A stretch of DNA of 64,000 nt, taken from assembly GCF_003202435.1 (NCBI RefSeq), contig NZ_QJHK01000006.1, forward strand, positions 124,001 through 188,000, written 5' to 3'. Shown piece by piece: positions 1-8,350 of the stretch. Both the position numbers and the translations under genes were made by a program. The DNA comes from Flavobacterium cheongpyeongense. Lineage in GTDB: Bacteria > Bacteroidota > Bacteroidia > Flavobacteriales > Flavobacteriaceae. Below the pieces are notes generated by a model that saw nothing but the letters and a program-made list of their open reading frames with translations, searched no databases and was not told where the DNA came from. The first letter of the stretch is position 1, and each line of letters starts with the position of its first letter.

Positions 1-1331
1 GCTTTTGTATATTTTTTTTGTTCTAAATATACTCTTGCTAAAGTCTCTGTCATTAAATAAGAATTATCTTCCCTGTAAGAATCAGGTGGTATTGCCGGAA
101 TTATTGGAGTTTGTTTTATAGGTGGTATTTTAGGGTTTGTTTCGATGAATTTATTGATGATTTCTAATTTTTTCTTTTTCTCTTCATCAATCATTTTATT
201 TTCTGTTATGTTTTCAACTTTTGTTTCTGTCTGTACTGCTTCTTTTGGACTTTCATTGGTCCGGTCAATTGCTTCTGGTTTTGCTAATTGGAGCCATTCC
301 TGAAATGAGTGTTTTTCATTAACAGAGAAATCCAATGGTTTTCCTATTTCCAGATTTTCTTCGGCCGTTTTTACTGTGTCCTCTATTTCAGTTTCTTTTG
401 ATTTCTCAATCACCAAAGGAACTTCCTCAGTAGAAACTTCTTCAAAAACAACTGCTGAAGCTTGTTGTAATGCATTATATATTGATTCTTCAATTGGCTC
501 AACTTTTACTTCCGGAATTTCATCGTCTACAATTTCATCGTCTACAATTTCATCGTCTACAATTTCATCAAAAAAGGTTCGTATAGGTTCCTTAATGACA
601 GGAGTTGGTTCAGGCACTGTTTCAAGAGCAGGAGTTTCCTTTATAATCGGGGTTATTTCTTCAAAGGAATTTATGACAGGTTGCGCAATAATGGAATCAA
701 TTGGTTTTTCTTCAGTTTGTTCAGATTCTTCAAAAGTAGTATTTCCTACTTCTGTAAAAGAATCTAAAATAGATTGTTCGGAAACCGCTTCAATTGGCAT
801 CTCTTCAACTTTTACTGGTTTTTCAAAAGTAACATTTGTGACTTCTTGAAAAGAATCTAAAATCCATTGTTCGGAAATTACAGGAATTGTTTTTTCGTCA
901 GTTTTTACAGGTTCTTCAAAAGCTTTTACAATTGCAGCCTCTTTAATTGAATCTAAAATAGACTTCTCAATAGGATCAATACGAATTTCAGCAGCTTTTT
1001 TCTTTTTTTCCACCAAGACAATTTCACTGTCAAAAACGTTTATGTTTAAAAGATCTCTAAGTTTACGGTCATAAAATTCGCCTTGGATAGAAGTAAAGGC
1101 TTCAGAAGTAATGAAATCAAACAAAACGGAACGGTCTGATGTATGGGCAGCTGTAACTTTTAAAGCGTAATTATACTTAAAGCTATTTTGATCGTAAAGC
1201 CCTTTTAAACGCAATGCGCGCGCACTTTGAAAATACGGGAATTCATTCAAAACACTTCCTAATGCTTCTGTCTGCTTTTCGGTAATGGCATCAGGTTTGT
1301 TAATCAGGTAAGTATAATTGGCTACGTTCAT
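1..1331 (-). CDS. Acidic repeat-containing hypothetical protein, 3' end outside window
   Basis: Reading the minus strand from the ATG at 1331 gives a continuous frame to base 1 (about 443 residues seen, no stop). The N-terminal ~110 residues (MNVANYTYLINKPDAITEKQ...) look folded. A long Glu/Pro-rich stretch follows, with about four degenerate ~33-residue repeats built on ILDSF.EV...TFE and EE.PI, and a run of four EI/VDDEI units. The end reads YLEQKKYTKA, which looks like the start of a TPR-like helix pair. In other Flavobacterium genomes a protein of this kind sits beside lptE and secG, so a role near envelope biogenesis is an inference only. The gene lies 85 bp downstream of lptE on the same strand. 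I do not know its function. Confidence 0.75.
   Translation of the reverse strand, partial: MNVANYTYLINKPDAITEKQTEALGSVLNEFPYFQSARALRLKGLYDQNSFKYNYALKVTAAHTSDRSVLFDFITSEAFTSIQGEFYDRKLRDLLNINVFDSEIVLVEKKKKAAEIRIDPIEKSILDSIKEAAIVKAFEEPVKTDEKTIPVISEQWILDSFQEVTNVTFEKPVKVEEMPIEAVSEQSILDSFTEVGNTTFEESEQTEEKPIDSIIAQPVINSFEEITPIIKETPALETVPEPTPVIKEPIRTFFDEIVDDEIVDDEIVDDEIPEVKVEPIEESIYNALQQASAVVFEEVSTEEVPLVIEKSKETEIEDTVKTAEENLEIGKPLDFSVNEKHSFQEWLQLAKPEAIDRTNESPKEAVQTETKVENITENKMIDEEKKKKLEIINKFIETNPKIPPIKQTPIIPAIPPDSYREDNSYLMTETLARVYLEQKKYTK
516..569. repeat. 15-bp in-frame tandem repeat
   Basis: The unit AATTTCATCGTCTAC is repeated 3.6 times without a mismatch inside the acidic protein. On the coding strand it encodes the pentapeptide VDDEI. 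The 15-bp length keeps the frame, so copy number can change by slippage without breaking the gene. Confidence 0.9.
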
Positions 1332-1416
1332 TGATTTGGTTTTTAATCTTCTAGGCTTAATTATTAATCGGTCTTGCTTATCAATTAGTGATTAAGCAAT
1401 TAAAAAAATCAGTTTT

Positions 1417-1920
1417 TTACCATTTGGCTAGCGACTCATTAAAGATGTCCTGAGTTATTCTTTCAAATATATCTTTTATAGCTTCATTTAAAACGGTTCC
1501 TACAAGTTGGGACTGTGCCGGATAATCGTGATAGAATTCGAATGTTTTTTCAAAATCGTCAGTTTCCTTATTTTTATTTGAAAAACGAACATTTACACGA
1601 ATTGTTAAGCGGTTTTGAGAAGCTTGCTGGTCAGCAGTTGCTGTCATCGGAGTGATTCTGTAATCTACAATTTCACCTTCGTAAAGTAAATCACCATTCG
1701 AACTAACCAGATTTAAATTGGTTTGATTCATAATCAAATCCTGTAAAGCCAATGTGAACTCCCTGTCGATTCCCGGTTCAATCAAATCAGCGTTATTCTG
1801 AAAAAAGTTTACCTGAAATGTTTTGGCATCAATTTGTCCGGTACCTGTAAAATTATATACAGAACAGCTGCTAAAGGTTGTAGCGATTAACAGAATTAAA
1901 ATATATTTTAAGTTTTTCAT
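1417..1920 (-). CDS. lptE: LptE-family LPS-assembly lipoprotein
   Basis: 167 residues. An N-terminal lipoprotein signal ends at FSSC with the lipidated Cys at residue 19. The body has the pattern of Bacteroidetes LptE (VYNFTGTGQIDAKTFQV near the N-terminus, then a region ending in a conserved DIF/F...W tail). LptE plugs the LptD outer-membrane barrel and helps insert lipopolysaccharide. The gene sits 91 bp downstream of the sigma-54 activator gene on the same strand and is probably co-transcribed with it. The sequence is divergent, as is usual for this family, so the call rests on length, lipobox, sequence style and neighbourhood. Confidence 0.8.
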   Translation of the reverse strand: MKNLKYILILLIATTFSSCSVYNFTGTGQIDAKTFQVNFFQNNADLIEPGIDREFTLALQDLIMNQTNLNLVSSNGDLLYEGEIVDYRITPMTATADQQASQNRLTIRVNVRFSNKNKETDDFEKTFEFYHDYPAQSQLVGTVLNEAIKDIFERITQDIFNESLAKW

Positions 1921-2011
1921 TTTTATTTTAAGAGTTGTTTGGTCAGTTCGCTGATGTTTGGTTCAAAGATATTTATTTTCGTTTAAAACATTTTGCATCT
2001 TTGAGGTTAAA

Positions 2012-3286
2012 TTACAAGTCAAATTGTTTGATTTTTCGATATAAAGTTCGCTCAGAAATGCCTAATTCGTCAGCGGCTGCTTTTCGTTTGCCTTTGTTTT
2101 TCTCTAGTGATTTTTTGATCATTTCGATTTCCTTTTGTTCTAAACGCAAAATCTCTTCTTCCTCAATCGTTTCGGCATCTAAATAATTATTGTCTTCTTG
2201 GATATGATAATTTTCTTCGCGCACTGCTGGCGTCATAACTGCTGTTCTGGGTTGTTCTTCAAAATCTATTTCGCTGTCATTTTCCTGTGAACCGTATATT
2301 TTCTGAATCAGATTCGGATTGATGTCCTGTACTTTAGAATTGCCGTTTTTCATTAATTCCAAAGTGAGTTTTTTCAAATCATTTAAATCACTTTTCATGT
2401 CAAAAAGTACTTTATATAATATGTCTCTTTCCGTACTAAAATCACTGTCTTTTTTCTTATCACTAATTACAGATGGCAAATTGCTTCCTTCAGTTGGTAA
2501 ATACGATTGTAAAGTAGATAAGGTGATATCGCGATTGGTTTCCAGAACTGAAATCTGTTCGGCAACATTTCGCAACTGACGAATATTTCCGTTCCATCTG
2601 AATTTTTGTAAAAGCTGCACGGCATCATCATCCAGTTTCAATGGAGGCATTTTGTATTTATGCGCAAAATCAGCCACAAATTTCCGGAACAATAAATGAA
2701 TGTCTTCATTTCTTTCTCTTAAAGGAGGTAAGGTAATTTCAACCGTACTTAGGCGATAATACAAATCCTCACGAAATTTTCCTTTTTCAATTGCATTAAA
2801 TAAATTGACATTTGTTGCTGCAACAATCCTCACATTTGTTTTTTGAACCTGAGACGAACCTACTTTTATAAATTCGCCATTTTCAAGCACACGCAGCAAA
2901 CGAACCTGGGTTGTTAAAGGCAGTTCTCCAACTTCGTCCAGAAAAATAGTTCCGCCGTCAGCTACTTCAAAATAGCCTTCTCGGGTACTTGTAGCACCTG
3001 TAAAAGCCCCTTTTTCGTGACCAAAAAGCTCACTGTCGATAGTTCCTTCCGGAATGGCACCGCAGTTTACCGCAATATATTTTCCATGTTTTCTGTGTGA
3101 AAGCGAATGAATGATTCTCGGAATATTTTCTTTACCAACACCACTTTCTCCGGTTACCATTACCGAAATATCAGTAGGAGCAACCTGAATGGCTTTTTCA
3201 ATGGCGCGATTTAATTTTGGGTCATTCCCAATAATCTCAAATCGTTGTTTTATTGCTTGAACTGTTTCCATTTGTTTTTGTTTCAA
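2012..3286 (-). CDS. Sigma-54-dependent transcriptional activator without receiver domain
   Basis: 424 residues. The AAA+ sigma-54 interaction domain starts almost at once: Walker A GESGVGKE at 46-53, the sigma-54-contacting GAFTGA loop at 93-98, and Walker B GGTIFLDEVGEL near 111-122. A central acidic linker follows, and a Fis-type helix-turn-helix forms the C-terminus (about 397-424, KAAADELGISERTLYRKI). There is no N-terminal receiver, GAF or PAS domain, so activity must be controlled by something other than direct phosphorylation. The ATG at 3286 is used; an alternative Met lies five codons in. Gene order miaB - activator - lptE is, from memory, common in Flavobacterium. Confidence 0.92.
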   Translation of the reverse strand: MKQKQMETVQAIKQRFEIIGNDPKLNRAIEKAIQVAPTDISVMVTGESGVGKENIPRIIHSLSHRKHGKYIAVNCGAIPEGTIDSELFGHEKGAFTGATSTREGYFEVADGGTIFLDEVGELPLTTQVRLLRVLENGEFIKVGSSQVQKTNVRIVAATNVNLFNAIEKGKFREDLYYRLSTVEITLPPLRERNEDIHLLFRKFVADFAHKYKMPPLKLDDDAVQLLQKFRWNGNIRQLRNVAEQISVLETNRDITLSTLQSYLPTEGSNLPSVISDKKKDSDFSTERDILYKVLFDMKSDLNDLKKLTLELMKNGNSKVQDINPNLIQKIYGSQENDSEIDFEEQPRTAVMTPAVREENYHIQEDNNYLDAETIEEEEILRLEQKEIEMIKKSLEKNKGKRKAAADELGISERTLYRKIKQFDL

Positions 3287-3303
3287 GTTTTATTCGTTTC
3301 AGG

Positions 3304-3350
3304 TTTACTTCGTCAGTTCGGCTTTCAGCCTTGTGTCAAGTTATGCCTAA
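3304..3350. repeat. Possible degenerate copy of the dispersed repeat
   Basis: The 17 bases TTTACTTCGTCAGTTCG at 3304-3320 also occur exactly inside the repeat copy at 23459-23503. The bases that follow (GGCTTTCAGCC, then TTATGCCTAA) resemble the rest of that element only loosely. It lies in the 181-bp gap between the sigma-54 activator and the GxxExxY gene, where nothing else was recognised apart from a CACAGATT-type repeat near 3373-3411. Confidence 0.45.
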
Positions 3351-3438
3351 AGCTTTGGCTTATATTTTTCTTTGCCACAGATTAAAATGATTAACACAGA
3401 TTTTTTTTAAATCGGTTAGAAATGTTATTTATTAAATT

Positions 3439-3900
3439 AACCACAAATTACACAAATTAGCGCAAATTCAGTTTAGGAATTTATCAATCTTTTGTGTACT
3501 AATGATTTTGTTTTGAAAATTTGCAATTATTCCAACAGGAGTATCTGCAAGCTTCATGTAATTTAATGTTTGAGCAAGATGATCATTGCTAATTTCTTTA
3601 ACTGATTTTAATTCTAATATTATATCTTCATAAACTATAAAATCGGCATAAAATTTATGAGGTAAAATAACTTCTTTGTATTCTATTGAAAATTCCTTTT
3701 CTCGATGATACGGAATTTTGTTATTTTTAAATTCAATTTTTAACGCGTCTTTATACACAATTTCAAGTAATCCAGGCCCCAATAATCTATGTACTTCCAT
3801 ACATATGCCTACAATTTGATAATCTTGATCTTTCTCGTAGTAATATTCGTTCATATAAATCATGAAAAATGATTTGCGAAAATTTGTGAAATTTGCGGTT
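3439..3900. mobile_element. GxxExxY gene bounded by ~30-bp imperfect inverted repeats
   Basis: Bases 3439-3468 and the reverse complement of 3871-3900 align over 30 positions with only a handful of mismatches (shared blocks CAAATT, CACAAATT and CGCAAAT). The repeats closely enclose the gene; its stop codon lies within the left repeat. Each arm also has an internal ~11-base periodicity (CACAAATTA / GCGCAAATT). No transposase is present and I saw no target duplication, so this is a mobile-element-like unit rather than a proven one. Confidence 0.55.
3468..3863 (-). CDS. GxxExxY-family protein (putative PD-(D/E)XK nuclease-like)
   Basis: 131 residues. The family signature appears as GPGLLEIVYKDAL at about 29-41, with a central YADFIVYEDIILELKS in which D, E and K are spaced as in a PD-(D/E)XK core. 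The biochemical role of the family is not established. The gene interrupts an otherwise housekeeping run (miaB, sigma-54 activator, lptE) and is enclosed by imperfect inverted repeats, suggesting arrival as a unit. A second possible start is the Met at residue 4 (3854). Confidence 0.85.
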   Translation of the reverse strand: MIYMNEYYYEKDQDYQIVGICMEVHRLLGPGLLEIVYKDALKIEFKNNKIPYHREKEFSIEYKEVILPHKFYADFIVYEDIILELKSVKEISNDHLAQTLNYMKLADTPVGIIANFQNKIISTQKIDKFLN

Positions 3901-3906
3901 AAAAAA

Positions 3907-5352
3907 CTAATTCATTTCAGAATAGCCCACTGCTTCACCTTTCAACGTTCCTGAAGTACAGCTTGTTATTTTTACGTTTACAAAATCACCAATTTTATAA
4001 TTTTCTTTTGGAAAAACCACCGTTATACTTTGCGAGTTCCTTCCGGAGAATTCTTCTTTTGATTTTTTAGAAACTTTTTCAACTAAAACTTCAACCGTTT
4101 TTCCAACAAATTCTTCGCTTCTAAACCAGGCGTGCTTTTGTTGCAAGTCAACAATTTCCTGTAATCTTCTGGATTTTGTTTCTTCCGGAACATCATCTTT
4201 CATTTTTCTTCCGGCCAAAGTCCCAGGGCGTTCAGAATACGAATACATATAACCGAAGTTATACTTTACATATTCCATAAGACTCATTGTATCCTGGTGA
4301 TCTTGTTCAGTTTCCGTTGGGAAACCGGCAATCATATCCTGCGAAATCGAAGCATCTGGAACAATTGCTCTGATTTTGTCAATCAAAGCCATGTATTCTT
4401 CGCGAGAATGCAGACGATTCATTTCTTTTAAGATTCTGTTACTTCCGGATTGTACAGGCAAGTGAATGTGCTTACAGATATTCGGATATTTCGCTATAAC
4501 ATGCAAAATACTTTCATGCATATCCTGTGGATTGGAGGTCGAAAAACGAATACGCATTTTTGGAAAACCAATAGCAACCATTTCGAGCAACTGATCAAAA
4601 TCAACCGCAGTAGCTTTTTGCATTTCAGAAGCATTTTCAAAATCTTTTTTCAAACCACCACCGTACCAAAGATAACTATCAACGTTTTGCCCTAAAAGTG
4701 TAATTTCTTTAAATCCTTTTTCCCATAAATCCTGAATTTCTTTCATGATACTTTGTGGTTCACGACTACGCTCACGCCCGCGTGTAAAAGGAACAACACA
4801 AAAGGTACACATATTGTCACAACCGCGGGTAATTGAAACTAAAGCGGTAATTCCGTTGCTCATTAAACGAACAGGCGAAATATCTCCGTACGTTTCTTCT
4901 TTTGATAAAATTACATTAATAGCGTCACGTCCTTCTTCAACTTCTGCCAGTAAATTGGGTAAATCTTTGTAAGCATCAGGACCAACAACAAGATCGACAA
5001 TTTTTTCTTCTTCCAAAAACTGACTTTTCAAACGTTCCGCCATGCAGCCAAGAACACCCACTTTCATTTTTGGATTGGTACGTTTTACCGCATTGTATTT
5101 TTCAAGACGTTTGCGAATCGTTTGTTCAGCTTTGTCACGAATTGAGCAAGTGTTAACCAAAACCAAATCGGCTTCTTCTAAGGTTTGAGTTGTGTTGTAG
5201 CCGTTTCCGGATAAGATGGAAGCTACGACTTCACTGTCCGAAAAATTCATCGCACAACCGTAACTCTCTATGAAAAGTTTTTTAGTATTCTCAGGCTTAT
5301 TTTCTAAAACAAGACTTTCGCCCTGTTTGCTTTCTTCAATAATCTTTTCCAT
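3907..5352 (-). CDS. miaB: tRNA-2-methylthio-N6-dimethylallyladenosine synthase
   Basis: 481 residues, full length for MiaB. The N-terminal UPF0004 domain carries three cluster-binding Cys (ESYGCAMNFSDSE, VNTCSIRDKA, GVLGCMAERL). The radical-SAM motif CDNMCTFC follows in RGCDNMCTFCVVPFTRGRE, and a TRAM domain closes the protein. It methylthiolates i6A37 in tRNAs reading UNN codons, using two [4Fe-4S] clusters and S-adenosylmethionine. A consensus promoter lies just upstream and would give a leader of only about 10 bases, which supports the ATG at 5352. Confidence 0.97.
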   Translation of the reverse strand: MEKIIEESKQGESLVLENKPENTKKLFIESYGCAMNFSDSEVVASILSGNGYNTTQTLEEADLVLVNTCSIRDKAEQTIRKRLEKYNAVKRTNPKMKVGVLGCMAERLKSQFLEEEKIVDLVVGPDAYKDLPNLLAEVEEGRDAINVILSKEETYGDISPVRLMSNGITALVSITRGCDNMCTFCVVPFTRGRERSREPQSIMKEIQDLWEKGFKEITLLGQNVDSYLWYGGGLKKDFENASEMQKATAVDFDQLLEMVAIGFPKMRIRFSTSNPQDMHESILHVIAKYPNICKHIHLPVQSGSNRILKEMNRLHSREEYMALIDKIRAIVPDASISQDMIAGFPTETEQDHQDTMSLMEYVKYNFGYMYSYSERPGTLAGRKMKDDVPEETKSRRLQEIVDLQQKHAWFRSEEFVGKTVEVLVEKVSKKSKEEFSGRNSQSITVVFPKENYKIGDFVNVKITSCTSGTLKGEAVGYSEMN

Positions 5353-5369
5353 TGTAAAATTTCAAAGTG

Positions 5370-5401
5370 CAAAGATAGCGTAAATACGGTCAATGTGACA
5401 A
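5370..5401 (-). promoter_or_regulatory. Promoter of miaB
   Basis: On the minus strand the -7 element TATCTTTG (5377 down to 5370) matches TAnnTTTG exactly. TTG (5401 down to 5399) lies 21 bases upstream. Transcription would start near 5363, about 11 bases before the ATG. Confidence 0.65.
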
Positions 5402-5498
5402 GATGTCAGATAAAGAATTAACAATGTTTTCAGAATCATTCGTTAACATTGTTTTGTAAATACATTTTACATTTTACAAATTGCATTTTACTTATTAA

Positions 5499-5642
5499 GA
5501 GCTATTTCCGGCTTTCCGTTTCAAGTCCTCATAAAAAAAGCTATTTTTCTATACCATAAAAACGAGCTTCCGCTGGTCGCTGTTTTCTGGTACGAAAAAT
5601 TAGCTTTTTTTATTCTGGGCTTTTTACTGCAATCCGGGCTAA
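5499..5642 (+). repeat. Dispersed palindromic intergenic repeat, copy 1
   Basis: Begins GAGCTATTTCCGGC and ends CAATCCGGGCTA, with arms that are imperfectly self-complementary (AAAAAAAGCTA against TTAGCTTTTTTT). The block CTTTCCGTTTCAAGTCCTCA is identical in copy 2 at 18009-18150. It fills most of the gap between the divergent miaB and topA genes and has no coding potential. Confidence 0.7.
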
Positions 5643-5783
5643 AACTGTAGTACTCAAAAAAAGAGTATTTAGTGTTGCAAACCTTTAAAAACTATACCTA
5701 TATATATAATCAATATGTTTACAGATAAATCTTCAATTTTTAGAAACATTAAGTCAAAATACTTCAAAAATAAATTATCAGGG

Positions 5784-5812
5784 TTGATATTTAAAAAAAA
5801 CTTCTACTTTTG
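5784..5812 (+). promoter_or_regulatory. Promoter of topA
   Basis: TTG (5784-5786), 18 bases, then TACTTTTG (5805-5812), an exact TAnnTTTG element. The start point would be near 5820, so the TTG codon at 5810 cannot be a translation start and the ATG at 5831 must be used, with a leader of about 11 bases. Confidence 0.75.
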
Positions 5813-5830
5813 TTGCAGAAAAATAGACCA

Positions 5831-8347
5831 ATGGCAAAGAATTTAGTAATAGTGGAATCACCTGCAAAGGCGAAAACGATCGAGAAATTTCTAGGGAGCG
5901 ATTTTCAGGTAGAGTCAAGTTATGGACACATAGCCGACTTACCATCAAAAGAAATAGGAGTAGATGTAGAAAATGGATTTAAACCTAAATATGAAGTTTC
6001 TCCTGATAAAAAAGCCTTAGTAAGTAAACTTAAGACACTATCTAAAAATGCCGAAACGGTTTGGCTGGCAAGTGATGAGGACCGCGAAGGAGAGGCTATT
6101 TCATGGCACTTGGCGGAAGAATTAAAACTAGATACTAAAAAAACCAAACGAATTGTTTTTCACGAAATTACCAAAACTGCGATTCTTAAAGCAATCGACA
6201 ATCCGAGAGAAATTGACTATAACTTAGTAAATGCACAACAGGCACGCCGTGTTTTGGATCGTTTGGTAGGTTACGAATTGTCTCCGGTTTTGTGGAGAAA
6301 AATTAAAGGAGGACTTTCTGCTGGACGTGTGCAGTCGGTTTCTGTTCGTCTGATTGTAGAAAGAGAACGTGAAATCCAGAATTTTAATGCAGTTGCCACT
6401 TATTCGGTTGTTGCAGAATTTGTAAATGAAGCCGGAAAAGCTTTCAAAGCAAAACTGCCAAAAAATTTTAATACTAAAAAAGAAGCCGAAGATTTTTTAC
6501 AGAAAAATATCGGTTCTTTATATAAAGTAGCAGATTTAGAAACTAAACCTACCAAAAAATCACCAACAGCGCCATTTACAACTTCTACATTGCAACAGGA
6601 AGCAGCAAGAAAATTGTATTTGCCGGTAGGTATCACAATGCAGCTTGCACAGCGTTTATACGAAGCGGGACTTATTACGTATATGAGAACCGATAGTGTT
6701 AACCTCTCTAAAGATGCAATGGATGCTGCTGAAGCAGAAATCATAAAATCATACGGAAAAGAGTTTTCTAAGCCCCGAACTTTTGCAAATAAAAGCAAAG
6801 GAGCACAAGAAGCACACGAAGCAATTCGTCCAACAGATATGTCGCGGCATACAGTAAATATTGACCGTGATCAGGCTCGTTTATACGATTTGATCTGGAA
6901 AAGAACACTGGCGTCTCAAATGAGTGACGCACAATTAGAAAGAACCAACGTAAAAATTGAAGCGAATAATCACAATGAAGTTTTTACAGCTTCCGGAGAA
7001 GTTTTGCTTTTTGAAGGTTTCTTAAAAGTTTATCTTGAAGGTCATGACGATGATGAAGAAGAACAGGAAGGAATGTTGCCGGCTTTAAAAGTGAATGAAA
7101 AATTAGCTAATAATTACATCACAGCAACTGAAAGATATTCAAGACCACCAGCCAGATACACAGAGGCTTCTTTGGTAAAAAAACTGGAAGAATTAGGAAT
7201 CGGACGTCCTTCTACCTATGCGCCAACAATTTCTACTATTATTAACAGAAATTATGTAGAAAAAGGAACACTTGAAGGGCAGGAACGTAACTATACACAA
7301 CTTACTTTACAAAACAGTAAAGTAGGAGAGAAATTGCTTAAAGAAAACACAGGCTCAGATAAAGGAAAATTAGTTCCTACAGATATCGGAACCATCGTTA
7401 CTGATTTCTTAGTGAAGAATTTTGGGAATATCCTTGATTATAATTTTACTGCAAAAGTAGAACAGGATTTTGATGAAATTGCTGAAGGAAATATCGACTG
7501 GGCAACTATGATGCAGGAATTCTACGATAAGTTTCATCCAAATGTGAAAGATGTTGAAGCAAATGCGGAAAGAGAAAGTGGTGAAAGAATTCTTGGGAAA
7601 GATGCAGATGGAAGACAGGTTTCTGTTCGTTTAGGTAAATTTGGTCCTATGGCTCAAATTGGAGAGGCAGATGACGAAGATAAAAAATTCGCCAGTTTAA
7701 TGGCTGATCAGAATATTGGAAACATTACTTTAGAAGAAGCTTTAAATCTATTCTTGCTTCCTAAAAACCTAGGAGAATATAAAGGAGAAGAAGTTGAAGT
7801 AAGCAATGGGCGCTACGGGCCTTATGTGCGTCATGGAAGTGTTTTTATTTCGTTGCCAAGAGGTGAGGATCCTCTGGCTGTTACTAAAGAAAGAGCTCAG
7901 GAATTAATTGACGAAAAAGCCCTTGCTGATGCTCCAATTGCAGTATATAAAGGAGAAGCGGTTCAAAAAGGAGTTGGCCGATTTGGACCTTTCATTAAAT
8001 GGAACGGTCTTTTTGTTAACGTAAGTAAAAAATACAATTTTGATAATTTATCCCAGGCTGATGTTGAAGAACTAATTGAAGATAAATTACAGAAAAATAT
8101 AGACAAAGTCCTCCATAACTGGGAAGAAGAAGGTATTTTGGTTGAAAAAGCCCGATGGGGGCGCTCGGTTATTACAAAAGGTAAAATCAAAATTGAATTA
8201 AGCAAAGATGTTGATGCAACAAAATTAACATTAGCTCAGGTTCAGGAAATGATTGCAGCTAAAACGCCAGCCAAGAAAACGACCGCAAAAAAAGCAACAA
8301 CAGCAAAAAAAGCTCCGGCTAAAAAAACAGCTGCTAAAAAGAAATAA
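5831..8347 (+). CDS. topA: DNA topoisomerase I with lysine/alanine-rich tail
   Basis: 838 residues from the ATG at 5831. The Toprim domain opens the protein (NLVIVESPAKAKTIEKFL). The Toprim acidic motif is DEDREGE, and the active-site Tyr lies in GLITYMRTDSVNLS. C-terminal topoisomerase repeats with GRYGPYVRHG- and GRFGPFIKW-type motifs follow instead of zinc fingers. The last ~28 residues are almost only K, A, T and P, like a histone-H1-type DNA-binding tail. The enzyme relaxes negative supercoils. A frame extension to 5810 is ruled out because it would start inside the -7 promoter element. The next gene begins 3 bp after the stop and is surely co-transcribed. Confidence 0.97.
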   Translation: MAKNLVIVESPAKAKTIEKFLGSDFQVESSYGHIADLPSKEIGVDVENGFKPKYEVSPDKKALVSKLKTLSKNAETVWLASDEDREGEAISWHLAEELKLDTKKTKRIVFHEITKTAILKAIDNPREIDYNLVNAQQARRVLDRLVGYELSPVLWRKIKGGLSAGRVQSVSVRLIVEREREIQNFNAVATYSVVAEFVNEAGKAFKAKLPKNFNTKKEAEDFLQKNIGSLYKVADLETKPTKKSPTAPFTTSTLQQEAARKLYLPVGITMQLAQRLYEAGLITYMRTDSVNLSKDAMDAAEAEIIKSYGKEFSKPRTFANKSKGAQEAHEAIRPTDMSRHTVNIDRDQARLYDLIWKRTLASQMSDAQLERTNVKIEANNHNEVFTASGEVLLFEGFLKVYLEGHDDDEEEQEGMLPALKVNEKLANNYITATERYSRPPARYTEASLVKKLEELGIGRPSTYAPTISTIINRNYVEKGTLEGQERNYTQLTLQNSKVGEKLLKENTGSDKGKLVPTDIGTIVTDFLVKNFGNILDYNFTAKVEQDFDEIAEGNIDWATMMQEFYDKFHPNVKDVEANAERESGERILGKDADGRQVSVRLGKFGPMAQIGEADDEDKKFASLMADQNIGNITLEEALNLFLLPKNLGEYKGEEVEVSNGRYGPYVRHGSVFISLPRGEDPLAVTKERAQELIDEKALADAPIAVYKGEAVQKGVGRFGPFIKWNGLFVNVSKKYNFDNLSQADVEELIEDKLQKNIDKVLHNWEEEGILVEKARWGRSVITKGKIKIELSKDVDATKLTLAQVQEMIAAKTPAKKTTAKKATTAKKAPAKKTAAKKK

Positions 8348-8350
8348 AAA

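Noticed and set aside
516..569. CRISPR-like direct repeats
   Set aside because: The 15-bp units are contiguous without spacers and are in frame inside a protein gene.
376..849. Ser/Thr-rich 157-codon plus-strand frame
   Set aside because: It is the antisense of the acidic, repeat-rich minus-strand gene; the low-complexity composition keeps the opposite frame open.
5810..5830. topA start at TTG 5810
   Set aside because: The TTG is part of the -7 promoter element, so it would not be in the mRNA.
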